From: JAIRNF01 sp031550925
GTDB lineage: Bacteria; Bacteroidota; Bacteroidia; Bacteroidales; UBA932
DNA length: 31,630 nucleotides
Direction of reading: 5' to 3'
NCBI GenBank assembly: GCA_031550925.1
Contig: JAVBOE010000086.1
Location: forward strand, 1-31,630
The number at the start of each line of letters is the position of its first letter. Position 1 is the first letter of the stretch. Below are positions 22,511 to 31,530 of the stretch, one piece after another. The notes under the pieces were generated by a model. The model saw nothing but the letters and a program-made list of their open reading frames with translations, was not told where the DNA came from and made no database searches. Position numbers and translations under genes: made by a program.

Positions 22511-23151
22511 CTTTCTTTATTTTTACTGTAATACTTGCAGTAAGCCGTCAACCCACATTCATCGCATTTTGGTTTGCGGGCGGTGCAGATATATCGCCCG
22601 TGCAAGATAAGCCAGTGGTGCGCTATAGCTCTGTATTCTTCGGGGATGTATGCCTCCAGCTGCTTCTCGGTTTCCAGCGGTGTTTTGGCGTTTGTAGAAA
22701 GCCCAATACGTTCAGCTACTCTAAAAACATGCGTATCTACAGCAATTACAGGTTTATTGTAGATAATAGAGGCTACAACATTTGCTGTTTTTCGACCTAC
22801 ACCGGGTAAGGTTTCCAGCTCTTCAACAGTAGAAGGTATTTCGCCTCCAAACTTATTTACTACCATTTGTGCCATACCTAGCAAATGCTTAGCTTTATTA
22901 TTTGGGAACGATATCGATTTAATCAGTTCGAATATAGAATCAACATCGGCATCTGCAAGCTTGTAAACGGTAGGGTATTCCTTAAAGAAGGCGGGTGTAG
23001 TCATGTTTACACGCTTATCGGTACACTGTGCCGATAAAATAGTAGCGACTATCAGCTCGTAGGGCGTGTGATGTTTCAGCTCCGTTTCAGCAACCGGAAC
23101 GTTCTTTTTAAACCATTCGATAACCTTTTGGTACCGCTCTTTCTTCTGCAT
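22507..23151 (-). CDS. nth: Endonuclease III (DNA glycosylase/AP lyase)
   Basis: Endonuclease III removes oxidised pyrimidines and cuts the abasic site. This 214-residue form has the helix-hairpin-helix LPGVGRKTANVVASI with catalytic lysine K121, the catalytic aspartate D139 (AVDTHVFRVAERIG), and four cysteines for the 4Fe-4S cluster (C189, C196, C199, C205; spacing 6-2-5). Length is normal. It starts 3 bp after the fur stop codon, so the two are co-transcribed, which ties base-excision repair to iron or peroxide control. Its stop codon falls inside the outer arm of a repeat. Confidence 0.95.
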   Translation of the reverse strand: MQKKERYQKVIEWFKKNVPVAETELKHHTPYELIVATILSAQCTDKRVNMTTPAFFKEYPTVYKLADADVDSIFELIKSISFPNNKAKHLLGMAQMVVNKFGGEIPSTVEELETLPGVGRKTANVVASIIYNKPVIAVDTHVFRVAERIGLSTNAKTPLETEKQLEAYIPEEYRAIAHHWLILHGRYICTARKPKCDECGLTAYCKYYSKNKER

Positions 23152-23154
23152 GTT

Positions 23155-23634
23155 TTACTCGCCGGTTTTTCCTGCCTCTTCTTGCTGCTGCTTACAGCTT
23201 TTACATGTACCGTAGAAGTATAAGGCATGTGATGTAATGTCGAATTCCATGAGTTCGGAGGCCATATTCTGAATTTCTTTCATTCTCGGGTCGCAGAACT
23301 CGGTTACGCTGCCACAGGTACTACAAATTAGATGATCGTGCTGAATACATTCAAAGGCTTTCTCAAAACGAGCGATATTTCCGCCAAACTGATGTTTGAT
23401 TACCAGGTTACACTCAAGCAGCAGCTCGATGGTGTTGTAGAGTGTGGCTCTACTCACTTGGTACTTTTTACTTTGCATCATCAGAAACAACGCGTCAATA
23501 TCAAAATGGTCATTTTGAGAGTAAATCTCCTCTAGAATAGCAAAGCGCTCGGGAGTTTTTCTTTGACCTTTCTTTTCTAGGTATTGCGAAAAGATTTTCT
23601 TTACGGCATCTGTCGTTGAACTTGCTTTATTCAT
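23155..23634 (-). CDS. Fur-family metalloregulator (Fur or PerR type)
   Basis: A 159-residue transcriptional repressor. The N-terminal winged-helix domain has QRKTPERFAILEEIYSQNDHFDIDALF and YQVSRATLYNTIELLLECNLV (recognition helix about 60-70). The metal-sensing domain has HDHLICSTCGSVTEFCD with the first zinc pair C104 and C107 and the second pair C144 and C147 (CKSC). Those structural zinc cysteines occur in both Fur and PerR, so iron versus peroxide sensing cannot be settled here; the company of nth and a facing peroxidase gene leans toward oxidative stress. The stretch 23635-23762 behind it shows no clear promoter box. Confidence 0.9.
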   Translation of the reverse strand: MNKASSTTDAVKKIFSQYLEKKGQRKTPERFAILEEIYSQNDHFDIDALFLMMQSKKYQVSRATLYNTIELLLECNLVIKHQFGGNIARFEKAFECIQHDHLICSTCGSVTEFCDPRMKEIQNMASELMEFDITSHALYFYGTCKSCKQQQEEAGKTGE

Positions 23635-23762
23635 GGTGTTAAAGGGTTAATAAATCAGGGATCAAAAAATAAAGGCAGTTCTTCTCTCTAAAAATGAGTG
23701 GCAGCTTTCTCTTAGAAGAAGATCCATACCCATGTTCTATATTCTTTAAATCCTTGTTCAAA

Positions 23763-26066
23763 TTATTCTTTTTCAGATATATTTTCTATACGTTTTATGG
23801 TATCTATGCCTTTTACTTTTAATAGCTGTTCAATAAGTAAGTTTAAGTCGGTTGTATTATGAACATACAGCTCTACAAATCCTTCAAATATTCCATCGTG
23901 GCTTTCTATGCCTAGCTTACGTATATTTACGCTTAGCTTTTCTGTGATGATTTTGGTTATATCGTTCAGTAGTCCTTGCCTGTCAATTCCTCTCATATCG
24001 AGGCGTGCAAGGAACGACAGAACTTTATGAGTAGTCCACTTGGCAACAATAATAGAGTCTCCGTGTTGCGCCGCGAGCCTACTGGCAACGTTACATTTCT
24101 TTTTATGTACTATTACGTTGTTATGCTTATCTACAAAGCCGATAACCTCGTCTCCGGGAATTGGCTTACAACATTGGGCTATACGGTACGTAAGGGTTTT
24201 GGTAATACCGTCTTCTTGTAGTAGGTATGGCTTCTTTCTATCAATAACCTTATCGTTGCTACCTTCTACAATAATAGTGTTGTTTTCGCCTTCGTCATCA
24301 TCATCATCGTCTTCTTCCTTAGGACCTCCCGAGCCGGTAATTTTTTTTATAATGAACTCCAGTCCCCAGTAGCCAACCCATTTATTAGGGGTGTTCTTTT
24401 TTAGTATTTTTTCAAAGTTGTCTAGGCTAATCAAGCCGGCACCTACCTTACTGTATAGCTCATCTTTAGTATTTACTTTGTATGCCGGTATAAGCTTACG
24501 GAACACTCGCGCTTTAGGTTCAATGCCTAACTCCTTCAGCTTCGATTCTATAATATCTTTACCCTTCTGAAAGTGGTTCTCTACCTCGGCTTTAAGGGTT
24601 GCCTTTACTATAGATTTAGCACGGGCTGTAGTTACGTAGTCCAACCATTCTCGCTCGGGCTTTTGCGATTCGGCAGTAATAATCTCAATCTGGTCTCCGC
24701 TGTACAGCCGTTGGCTTAACGGAACGAGCTTGTGGTTGACTTTGGCACCAATGGCTTTATTACCAACTTGCGTGTGGATAGCGTATGCAAAATCTAACAC
24801 GGTAGAACCCTTTGGGAGCGTTTTTGCATCGCCTTTTGGAGTAAAAACAATAATCTCTGATGTAAAAAGATTCATCCTGAAATGGTCGAGAAACTCTATG
24901 GCGTTTGCCTCAGGGTCTTTAAGCATTTCGCGAATCTGTTCCAGCCATTTATCCAGCTCGCTTTCCTGCGTTTTTTCATCTTTATATTTCCAGTGGGCGG
25001 CAAACCCTCGTTCGGCAATTTCGTTCATGCGTCTCGAGCGGACCTGCACCTCAACCCACTCACCATCGCACATTACCGTGAAGTGAAGGGCTTCGTAGCC
25101 GTTTGCTTTTGGTGTATTTACCCAGTCGCGGATACGATCTAGCTTAGGGCGGTATATATCGGTAATAAGCGAATATATTTGCCAACATTGGGTTCGTTCC
25201 GGTATATTCGAATCCGGTTCAAATATAATGCGAGCAGCAAAAAGATCGTACACCTCTTCAAAAGGGACAGACTTTAGCTGCATTTTTTTCCATATAGAGT
25301 AGGTTGATTTTGTGCGAGAAGTGATGGTGAAATTAATACCGTTTGCCTTCATCTTCTCTATGATAGGTGCCGAGAAACGTTCGAAAAACTTACGGTTATG
25401 ACCTTCTGCTTTTTCTACCTTTTGGGTAATTTCCGCAAATGCTTCGGGCTCTATAAAGCGTAAGCTAAGATCTTCCAGCTCGCTTTTTATAACGTAGAAA
25501 CCCAACCGATAGGCAAGGGGAGCAAAAAGATAGAGCGTTTCGTTGGCTATTTTCATCTGCTTGTTGGGAGGCATAGCATCGAGGGTACGCATGTTATGCA
25601 AACGGTCGGCAATCTTTATAATGATAACCCGAACGTCGTCGCTCAACGTAAGCAGCATTTTTTTAAAGTTCTCTGCCTGGCTGGTAGTTTCGTTGTCTTT
25701 TTCGATTACCCCTTCAATCTTTGTCAGACCATCAACCAGGTATGCTATTTTATCACCAAACAGGCTACGGATATTTTCTACCGTAATATCTGTATCTTCT
25801 ACAACATCGTGTAGTAGCGCGGCACAAATAGATTTGTATGCTAAACCAATTTCGGAAGCAACAATTTTAGCAACAGCAATGGGGTGTAAAATATAGGGCA
25901 CACCCGAACGTCTCCGAACGCCCATGTGAGCCTCGTTGGCAACCTCGAAAGCTTTTATTACCAGCTTCAGCTCATCGTCATTTTTTTGTCGGTACCAGTT
26001 ATTTAGTAGATCGTCAAATGCGTCTTTAATTAGCTTCTTATCTTCTTTGGTTTGCAGCTCTGTCAT
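23763..26066 (-). CDS. Bifunctional (p)ppGpp synthetase/hydrolase, RelA/SpoT family
   Basis: The 767-residue long RSH enzyme makes and degrades the alarmone (p)ppGpp. The N-terminal HD hydrolase domain is intact (RSGVPYILHPIAVA with H61, and LLHDVVEDTD, H86 D87 then ED). The synthetase domain has SRTKSTYSIWKKM, YDLFAARIIF and NTPKANGYEALHFTVM, so both activities are likely. TGS (FTPKGDAKTLPKGSTVLDFAYAIHTQVG) and the conserved zinc-finger-like region with CCKPIPGDEVIGF follow, and an ACT domain ends the protein. An acidic run, EEDDDDDDEGE, interrupts the linker near residue 600; it is encoded by repeated TCATCATC/TCGTCTTC triplets on the plus strand and may vary in length between strains. Confidence 0.93.
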   Translation of the reverse strand: MTELQTKEDKKLIKDAFDDLLNNWYRQKNDDELKLVIKAFEVANEAHMGVRRRSGVPYILHPIAVAKIVASEIGLAYKSICAALLHDVVEDTDITVENIRSLFGDKIAYLVDGLTKIEGVIEKDNETTSQAENFKKMLLTLSDDVRVIIIKIADRLHNMRTLDAMPPNKQMKIANETLYLFAPLAYRLGFYVIKSELEDLSLRFIEPEAFAEITQKVEKAEGHNRKFFERFSAPIIEKMKANGINFTITSRTKSTYSIWKKMQLKSVPFEEVYDLFAARIIFEPDSNIPERTQCWQIYSLITDIYRPKLDRIRDWVNTPKANGYEALHFTVMCDGEWVEVQVRSRRMNEIAERGFAAHWKYKDEKTQESELDKWLEQIREMLKDPEANAIEFLDHFRMNLFTSEIIVFTPKGDAKTLPKGSTVLDFAYAIHTQVGNKAIGAKVNHKLVPLSQRLYSGDQIEIITAESQKPEREWLDYVTTARAKSIVKATLKAEVENHFQKGKDIIESKLKELGIEPKARVFRKLIPAYKVNTKDELYSKVGAGLISLDNFEKILKKNTPNKWVGYWGLEFIIKKITGSGGPKEEDDDDDDEGENNTIIVEGSNDKVIDRKKPYLLQEDGITKTLTYRIAQCCKPIPGDEVIGFVDKHNNVIVHKKKCNVASRLAAQHGDSIIVAKWTTHKVLSFLARLDMRGIDRQGLLNDITKIITEKLSVNIRKLGIESHDGIFEGFVELYVHNTTDLNLLIEQLLKVKGIDTIKRIENISEKE

Positions 26067-26205
26067 TTGGTGTCGGTAATCTTAGGCTATTAATTTAAAC
26101 AATAAAATTAGTGATTTTACCGGATAAATTATGATATGTTTAAGTAGTTTGAAAAATTAAATTGTTTAAAAAGTTGAAGCCATTTTCAGCTTTATTTTAT
26201 ACTAA
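26067..26205. other. AT-rich intergenic gap without recognised elements
   Basis: 139 bp between the RSH gene and the type IX substrate gene. It is AT-rich and I found no consensus -7 box for the RSH gene, RNA gene or clear hairpin. Confidence 0.5.
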
Positions 26206-27789
26206 CTAATAAAACACAGAAACATTTCCTTTTTGGCTTGTCGAGCTATTTGTAAAATGAACCGTAATCGTGTATAAATATAAGCCCGGCTCAACAAGCT
26301 TACCTTTGTAAGAGCCGTCCCACTGGTAGGTTGCAGAAAGTGGCTCTCCTATTTTTTTTGTCGTTTCAAATACCTTTTTCCCCCATCTGTTGAAAACAGT
26401 AAGCTCGTAGCCATACATCGTGCCATCCATATCTACTATTGGCCCAAACCTGTTGCGTTGCATGCCTGTTGCCGTGTTTATGGTAAGGTTAGTGGGATCT
26501 ACCGCATCGGGCATGTAAAATGACGACTCTACTATAAAGCAGCTTGGTTTAGATATGCTGGTGTAGCCGGTTGAGGCGCTTTCTGTTACTTGATAGCAAA
26601 ATCTATCATATCCTTGCTGGATAACATTTTGAATATTGTCGGCATAGCTCGTTTTTGTTATGCCGCTAGCAACAGCTGCATTATCAGGTATGGTTCTGGT
26701 TATAGAGTATGTACTCCCTGGGTTGAGAGGCGACGACCATTGCAGGTGGGCCTCGTATGACCGAAACTCGCTGGAGAGAAGAATATTGGCGGCAACATTA
26801 CTCTGTTTTATGGGGCTGCTACAGCGTATCGCGGAAACGCGGTAGTAATACCGCTGGTCTGTATTTATATTGGAGTCTGTGTAAGAGGTGGTTGTTTTGT
26901 TTGAGAAGTTATGAATAATCGTAAACCCTTGAGATAAATCAGTCGTTCTTTCAACGCAGTATTCCTTCAGCTCAGAGATGGGATCAATGATAAATTTCAG
27001 CTCAATAGAGTTATCTTTTGCTTCAACCTGAGTTAAGTTAATATACTTAGGAATAGCAAGCCTTTGATAGATGGCGCTATCTCTGTTAGAAAAGCTGACT
27101 TCGGGACCGTATGGTAAAAAGTTCCCTTCTGGTAAGAAAGCCTTTATGAAGAAGAAATAGTTTTTATTCTTATCCATCGTTTCGCTATGGAAAATGGTAT
27201 CCTTTGTTCTTTCACTAAGCTTTACTGCCAATGACTGGTTGAAAGGTGTGTTGCCCGGGTATCCCCATACCTCATATTCGATAGATGAGTTAAACAGCTT
27301 ATGGTATGAGCTTTCTTCCTTTAAGTTAGCATCGGTAACCCTGTATTTAGTCCATTTTAAAACAGTTCGCGCACTACAAGTATCAATGTCGGAAGTTAAG
27401 AACATGGTAAAATGATAGCCTGATAACGCGCTGGCTAAGCTGTCGGGATCATTTGCTGTCATGCAAAATGCCTGCTGATCTATGCCTACATTTGTGCCTT
27501 TTGAGTATGGAATTACGACAGAAGAATCGGGAAACGGAATGGTGTTGCCTATTTGATGGCTAGTTGGCGTGGGCTGTATTCGGGGATTTTCTAGCTTACG
27601 TGTAACAAAATACTTTATGGTTGCCGAGGGAGAATGTATAATGTGCCATTTAATTTCAATATCATTGGTTGCCGGATTTATGCTTACAACCTTTATGGCA
27701 GGTGAATATGGTGCCGGCTGCGCATACGCGTTGCTATTGGCTATGAATAGCAAAAATAAAATAGCAACTAGCTGGTATAGCATTTTCAT
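26206..27789 (-). CDS. Secreted protein with type IX secretion type B (gliding motility-associated, CHU_C) sorting domain
   Basis: The 527-residue protein has a signal peptide (MKMLYQLVAILFLLFIANSNAYAQ), fibronectin type III-like modules (PAIKVVSINPATNDIEIKWHI at the start; KYINLTQVEAKDNSIELKFII near 240; SEFRSYEAHLQWSSPLNPGSTYSI near 350) and a C-terminal CHU_C domain (YGYELTVFNRWGKKVFETT ... YQWDGSYKGKLVEPGLYLYTI ... SQKGNVSVFY). That domain directs export through the type IX system, so the protein is expected at the cell surface or in the medium, perhaps as an adhesin-like protein. No secretion-system gene is in the window. A -7 box lies 27-34 bp upstream. Confidence 0.9.
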   Translation of the reverse strand: MKMLYQLVAILFLLFIANSNAYAQPAPYSPAIKVVSINPATNDIEIKWHIIHSPSATIKYFVTRKLENPRIQPTPTSHQIGNTIPFPDSSVVIPYSKGTNVGIDQQAFCMTANDPDSLASALSGYHFTMFLTSDIDTCSARTVLKWTKYRVTDANLKEESSYHKLFNSSIEYEVWGYPGNTPFNQSLAVKLSERTKDTIFHSETMDKNKNYFFFIKAFLPEGNFLPYGPEVSFSNRDSAIYQRLAIPKYINLTQVEAKDNSIELKFIIDPISELKEYCVERTTDLSQGFTIIHNFSNKTTTSYTDSNINTDQRYYYRVSAIRCSSPIKQSNVAANILLSSEFRSYEAHLQWSSPLNPGSTYSITRTIPDNAAVASGITKTSYADNIQNVIQQGYDRFCYQVTESASTGYTSISKPSCFIVESSFYMPDAVDPTNLTINTATGMQRNRFGPIVDMDGTMYGYELTVFNRWGKKVFETTKKIGEPLSATYQWDGSYKGKLVEPGLYLYTITVHFTNSSTSQKGNVSVFY

Positions 27790-27815
27790 TAGCGGGCTTT
27801 GTAAAATGTAATCTA

Positions 27816-27823
27816 CAAAGTTA
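27816..27823 (-). promoter_or_regulatory. -7 promoter box for the type IX substrate gene
   Basis: TAACTTTG on the minus strand fits TAnnTTTG; the nearest TTG upstream is only 13 bp away. Confidence 0.45.
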
Positions 27824-27867
27824 TAAAAATCCTACTCAACTTATTGATGGTGGTTAATTAAATTTTG

Positions 27868-29163
27868 CTAATTAATTATTTTTTTGTGACCTACAACTGC
27901 TTCTGTGAAAGTGTTAACATTGAGGTACTGTTGCGCCAATTTTTGTAGCTGTTCAGAAGAAATAGCTATCACTTCATTAAAGAAATCGTTTACCTGAGTA
28001 TATTCCAGCTTAGATTGCTTAAGGTCGATAAGTATATCCGCCAAGGCGATAGGGCCATCAAGAGAACGAAGTAAATCGCCCACAATATAGTTTTTAACAA
28101 GGGTAAGCTCTTCTTCTTTAATAGGTTCATTTTGCAGCCTGTCCAGCTCTTTTTTAATTTCGTTTATGCATGCGGAGGTATATTCTACACCTGTTTCGGT
28201 GGCAATGGTAAGATATCCCGATTCTTTCATACCTACCAGCATCGAGTAAATACCATAGGTATAGCCTTTTTCTTCGCGGATATTTTTCATTAAACGGGAG
28301 CCGAAATATCCGCCGAAAATAGTGTTTAAAATGGTCATTCCATTATAATCGGGATGCGTGCGCGAAAACATTATCTTTCCCATACGTATTGCCGATTGCA
28401 CGCTGTCTTCCTTTTCTTTTAACAGCTGCTTTTCGATAGACGGATGTAGCGTAAAATCTTTTGTATCAGACGGAGTAATGTTGTTCCCCCAGCTATCGTT
28501 GCCTAAAAACTCTTGAACCAGAGAGATGCTATCGTTGTTTAGCTTGCCTGAAATAACCGCGAATGCATTATGCGGAGAGTAGTAGCTATGGTGAAATTGA
28601 GCAAGCTGTTTTGTATTTAGCATATCATAATCCTCGGGCATACCATACAAGCCATAAGGATGCGATGCTCCATAAAGCGAAGAAACCATTAGCTCGCCTG
28701 CTTGTTTGTCTATCCGCTCACGTTCAAATAGCAGGCGTTCTTTATGCTTTTGGGTGTATATTTTCAGCTCTTCTTCTGGAAAGGTAGGATATTTAATCAG
28801 CTGTTCTAAAACTTCCAGCGTTTCTTTCAAGTATTTATTTAGCGTGTAAATGCTGACACACGCAAAATCTCTGTCAATGTTAACTTCTAGCGATGCCCCA
28901 TAAAAATCAAGCAGCTCCGCAACTTTAGAAGCATCATATTTTTTAGTACCCTCGCTAAGCATATTTAGCGTAGCAGATGCGACAAACGTCTGATCTTGGT
29001 AACGAGAACCCGCGTTAAAGACTACCGAAAGCCTTATAATATCAGCCGTTCCGCTATTAATGGCAGATAACCTTAACCCGTTCTTAAATTCGTATTCATC
29101 GGGCTTAGGAAATGCCAGCTGCTTAGGTATGTTGAATGATGGTGCTTTGCTTCTATCTGTCAT
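27868..29163 (-). CDS. M16 peptidase family protein, non-catalytic subunit
   Basis: A 431-residue M16 protein that lacks the zinc motif: where HxxEH is expected it reads TLNMLSEGT. It keeps the C-terminal lobe signature FGGYFGSRLMKNIREEKGYTYGIYS, in which the arginine and tyrosine help hold substrate in two-subunit M16B peptidases. No signal peptide is visible, so it is probably cytosolic. The catalytic partner lies upstream at 30508-29264, 100 bp away on the same strand. The pair should form a chamber that degrades or processes peptides. The frame is intact and not a pseudogene. Confidence 0.9.
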   Translation of the reverse strand: MTDRSKAPSFNIPKQLAFPKPDEYEFKNGLRLSAINSGTADIIRLSVVFNAGSRYQDQTFVASATLNMLSEGTKKYDASKVAELLDFYGASLEVNIDRDFACVSIYTLNKYLKETLEVLEQLIKYPTFPEEELKIYTQKHKERLLFERERIDKQAGELMVSSLYGASHPYGLYGMPEDYDMLNTKQLAQFHHSYYSPHNAFAVISGKLNNDSISLVQEFLGNDSWGNNITPSDTKDFTLHPSIEKQLLKEKEDSVQSAIRMGKIMFSRTHPDYNGMTILNTIFGGYFGSRLMKNIREEKGYTYGIYSMLVGMKESGYLTIATETGVEYTSACINEIKKELDRLQNEPIKEEELTLVKNYIVGDLLRSLDGPIALADILIDLKQSKLEYTQVNDFFNEVIAISSEQLQKLAQQYLNVNTFTEAVVGHKKIIN

Positions 29164-29263
29164 AAAGTAGTTAATCGTAAATTGTTAATAGTAAAGTGGA
29201 AAAGATAGTTCGAAAATTTGAATGCTTGAATTATTCAAATTACTTATATCTACTTTTGAATTT

Positions 29264-30508
29264 TTAAGCTTTGCTGTTGCTTAGGTAGTATAGAGTTGAA
29301 CAGTGCTGCGGGTTAAAGAGTTTTGTTGCTACTCTCTTAATATCATCTTTGCTTATTTTTCGATACATATCAAGTTCCGTATTTACTAGCGATATATCGC
29401 CTAGCATTTCATAGTAAGCCAATGTCATTGCCTTGTTTAGCACAGAAGAATCGGCAAAAATTTGTGCAGCCTCAACTTTATTTTTTACTTTTTCCAGCTC
29501 GTAGTCGGTAACATATTCGTTAACCAGCAGCTGCAGCTCTTCTTCAATTGCTTTCTCGGCAACGCTCATCGGTATATCGGGTAGTAGCCTTCCGGTAACG
29601 ATGAAAAGCCCTTCGTCCAGCTCTCCTGTAAGATAAACGCTGATGCTGGAGAACAGCTGTTTTTCTTGTACCAGCTTGCGATACATTCGTGCGGAACGTC
29701 CGTTAGATAGAATATCCGAAATTAAATCGCAGGTGTAGTAATCGCTACCCATCCGATTACACATCTTGTATGCCTTGTAAATGGCGTTAGACGGCACGTT
29801 GCGATATACTGTTTGCTCTCTTGCCTCAAGCTGTTCGGGTTCTTTAGGTATAGCTTTTGTCGCTGTTTTTTTTGCAGGAATATCGGCATACCATTTTTCA
29901 ACCAGTTGGTACACCTCGTCCTCATCCATATCAGCAACAATGCTGAGAATAGCGTTAGACGGTGTGTAATGGGCATTGAGAAATGCTTGCACATCTTCAA
30001 CAGTGGCATCTTGTATATGCTCTACTTTTTTACCAATGGTTGACCAGCTGTAAGGATGTACTTTGTAAGCCAAAGGACGTAACAGCAGCCAAACATCGCC
30101 ATATGGTTGGTTTAGGTAGCGCTGGTTGAACTCTTCTACCACAACACTTTTTTGTACCTCTATACTTTGCTCGGTAATATTGGGTGCCAGCAATCTGTCC
30201 GACTCCAACCATAGTGCCGTTTCTATATTTTCTTTGGGTAGCGTTATGTAGTAGTTGGTGTAGTCGCTTCCGGTAAAGGCATTATTTTCGCCGCTGGCCA
30301 TTTGCACTTCCGTATCAAAGTCAGGAGCATTGGCAGATCCGCTGAACATCAGATGCTCGAATAGATGGGCAAACCCTGTTTTCTCAGGTGACTCGTTGCG
30401 CGAACCAACCCTATATAGGGTATTTACCGCGGCAATGGGGCTCGACGAATCACGATGGACAATAAGTGTGAGGCCGTTTTGCAGCGTATATCGTTTGTAG
30501 CTTATCAT
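29264..30508 (-). CDS. M16 zinc metallopeptidase, catalytic subunit
   Basis: The 414-residue protein begins MISYKRYTLQNGLTLIVHRDSSSPIAAVNTLYRVGSRNE and has the inverted zinc motif HLFEH (H48, E51, H52); the third ligand is probably in VVVEEF (E125 or E126), at the usual distance. It lacks a signal peptide. The R/Y motif of the C-terminal lobe is weak (GRSARMYRKLVQEKQLFSSISVYLTG), complementing the non-catalytic subunit encoded downstream, which has it. Its ATG directly follows the TAA of the upstream oxidoreductase gene (TAAATG), which suggests translational coupling. Confidence 0.93.
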   Translation of the reverse strand: MISYKRYTLQNGLTLIVHRDSSSPIAAVNTLYRVGSRNESPEKTGFAHLFEHLMFSGSANAPDFDTEVQMASGENNAFTGSDYTNYYITLPKENIETALWLESDRLLAPNITEQSIEVQKSVVVEEFNQRYLNQPYGDVWLLLRPLAYKVHPYSWSTIGKKVEHIQDATVEDVQAFLNAHYTPSNAILSIVADMDEDEVYQLVEKWYADIPAKKTATKAIPKEPEQLEAREQTVYRNVPSNAIYKAYKMCNRMGSDYYTCDLISDILSNGRSARMYRKLVQEKQLFSSISVYLTGELDEGLFIVTGRLLPDIPMSVAEKAIEEELQLLVNEYVTDYELEKVKNKVEAAQIFADSSVLNKAMTLAYYEMLGDISLVNTELDMYRKISKDDIKRVATKLFNPQHCSTLYYLSNSKA

Positions 30509-31459
30509 TTAGTCTAATGTCAATGTGGCCATGTTTTTAGTAGCATCGTTGTACTCTGCCACTATCTCTGCAATAATATTTTTTACGGGGCTTATATCTT
30601 TTATCAACGAAGCAATCTGACCGATTTCCAATTCGCCGTCTTTTAAATCTCCGTCAAAAATGCCAAGCTTGCTGCGTCCTCGTCCTAATATTTTTTGTAT
30701 CTCTTCGGTTGAAGCCCCTGCGTTTTCAGCCTCTTCAACTTGTTTAAAGAAATCGTTTTTAATTAGTCGGGTGGGGGATACTTTTTTTAGTGATAGCATG
30801 GTGTCGCCTTCGTTCAGCTCTATGCATTTTTGCTTAAACAGGTTGTGTGCAGAGCTTTCCATCGACATAGCAAAGCGTGTACCCATTTGCACACCTTCTG
30901 CTCCAAGAACCATTGCGGCCAGCATACCTCTGCCTGTTGCTATACCACCTGCAGCGATTAGTGGGATTTTTGTTGATTTGCGCACTTGCGGAATAAGAGC
31001 CATAGTTGTAGTTTCTTCGCGTCCGTTATGGCCACCTGCCTCAAAGCCTTCGGCAACAACAGCATCAACACCTGCCTCCTCGCACTTTGCGGCAAACTTA
31101 GAGCTAGATACAACATGTACAACCGTTATACCCTCGGCTTTTAGCAGCTTTGTCCATGTTTTAGGATTGCCTGCTGAAGTAAAAACAACCTTCACACCCT
31201 CTTCCATTATGATATTCATAATGACTTCAATATCGGGATATAGTAAAGGAACATTAACACCGAAAGGTTTATCGGTTGCTTTTTTTGCTTTTTGTATGTG
31301 CTCGCGTAGCACATCGGGATACATCGATCCTGCGCCCAGTAAACCTAGTCCACCTGCGTTACTTACGGCAGAAGCTAGCTTCCAACCGCTACACCAAACC
31401 ATACCACCCGAAATGATAGGGTACTTAATATTTAGTAAAGAGCATATTCTGTTGTTCAT
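30509..31459 (-). CDS. FMN-dependent nitronate monooxygenase/enoyl-ACP reductase II-like protein
   Basis: This 316-residue TIM-barrel flavoprotein matches the family of 2-nitropropane dioxygenases and FabK. Visible motifs are YPIISGGMVWCSGWKLASAVSNAGGLGLLGAGSM at the N-terminus, VVAEGFEAGGHNGR near 135-150 with the histidine typical of the family, and IPLIAAGGIATGRGMLAAMVLGAEGVQMGTRF for phosphate binding. It may reduce enoyl-ACP in fatty-acid synthesis (FabK) or oxidise nitronates; the sequence alone does not decide. It is the first gene of an operon with the two M16 subunits, which has no obvious metabolic link. Confidence 0.88.
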   Translation of the reverse strand: MNNRICSLLNIKYPIISGGMVWCSGWKLASAVSNAGGLGLLGAGSMYPDVLREHIQKAKKATDKPFGVNVPLLYPDIEVIMNIIMEEGVKVVFTSAGNPKTWTKLLKAEGITVVHVVSSSKFAAKCEEAGVDAVVAEGFEAGGHNGREETTTMALIPQVRKSTKIPLIAAGGIATGRGMLAAMVLGAEGVQMGTRFAMSMESSAHNLFKQKCIELNEGDTMLSLKKVSPTRLIKNDFFKQVEEAENAGASTEEIQKILGRGRSKLGIFDGDLKDGELEIGQIASLIKDISPVKNIIAEIVAEYNDATKNMATLTLD

Positions 31460-31522
31460 ATCGATTAATTTTTATTGTCATTCAATGTTATACTAGCTAC
31501 TCTGGCATTTTATTTAAGAATT

Positions 31523-31530
31523 CAAAGGTA
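31523..31530 (-). promoter_or_regulatory. -7 promoter box for the oxidoreductase-M16 operon
   Basis: TACCTTTG on the minus strand fits TAnnTTTG, giving a leader of about 55 nt. The rest of the sequence to the window end (31531-31630) is AT-rich and shows no gene. Confidence 0.45.

Noticed and set aside
24040..24372. Serine-rich plus-strand frames inside the RSH gene
   Set aside because: The serine run is the antisense reading of the acidic codon run of the real gene.
27868..29163. M16 gene without HxxEH as a decayed peptidase
   Set aside because: Loss of the zinc motif with retention of the R/Y motif is the normal state of the non-catalytic partner in two-subunit M16 peptidases.
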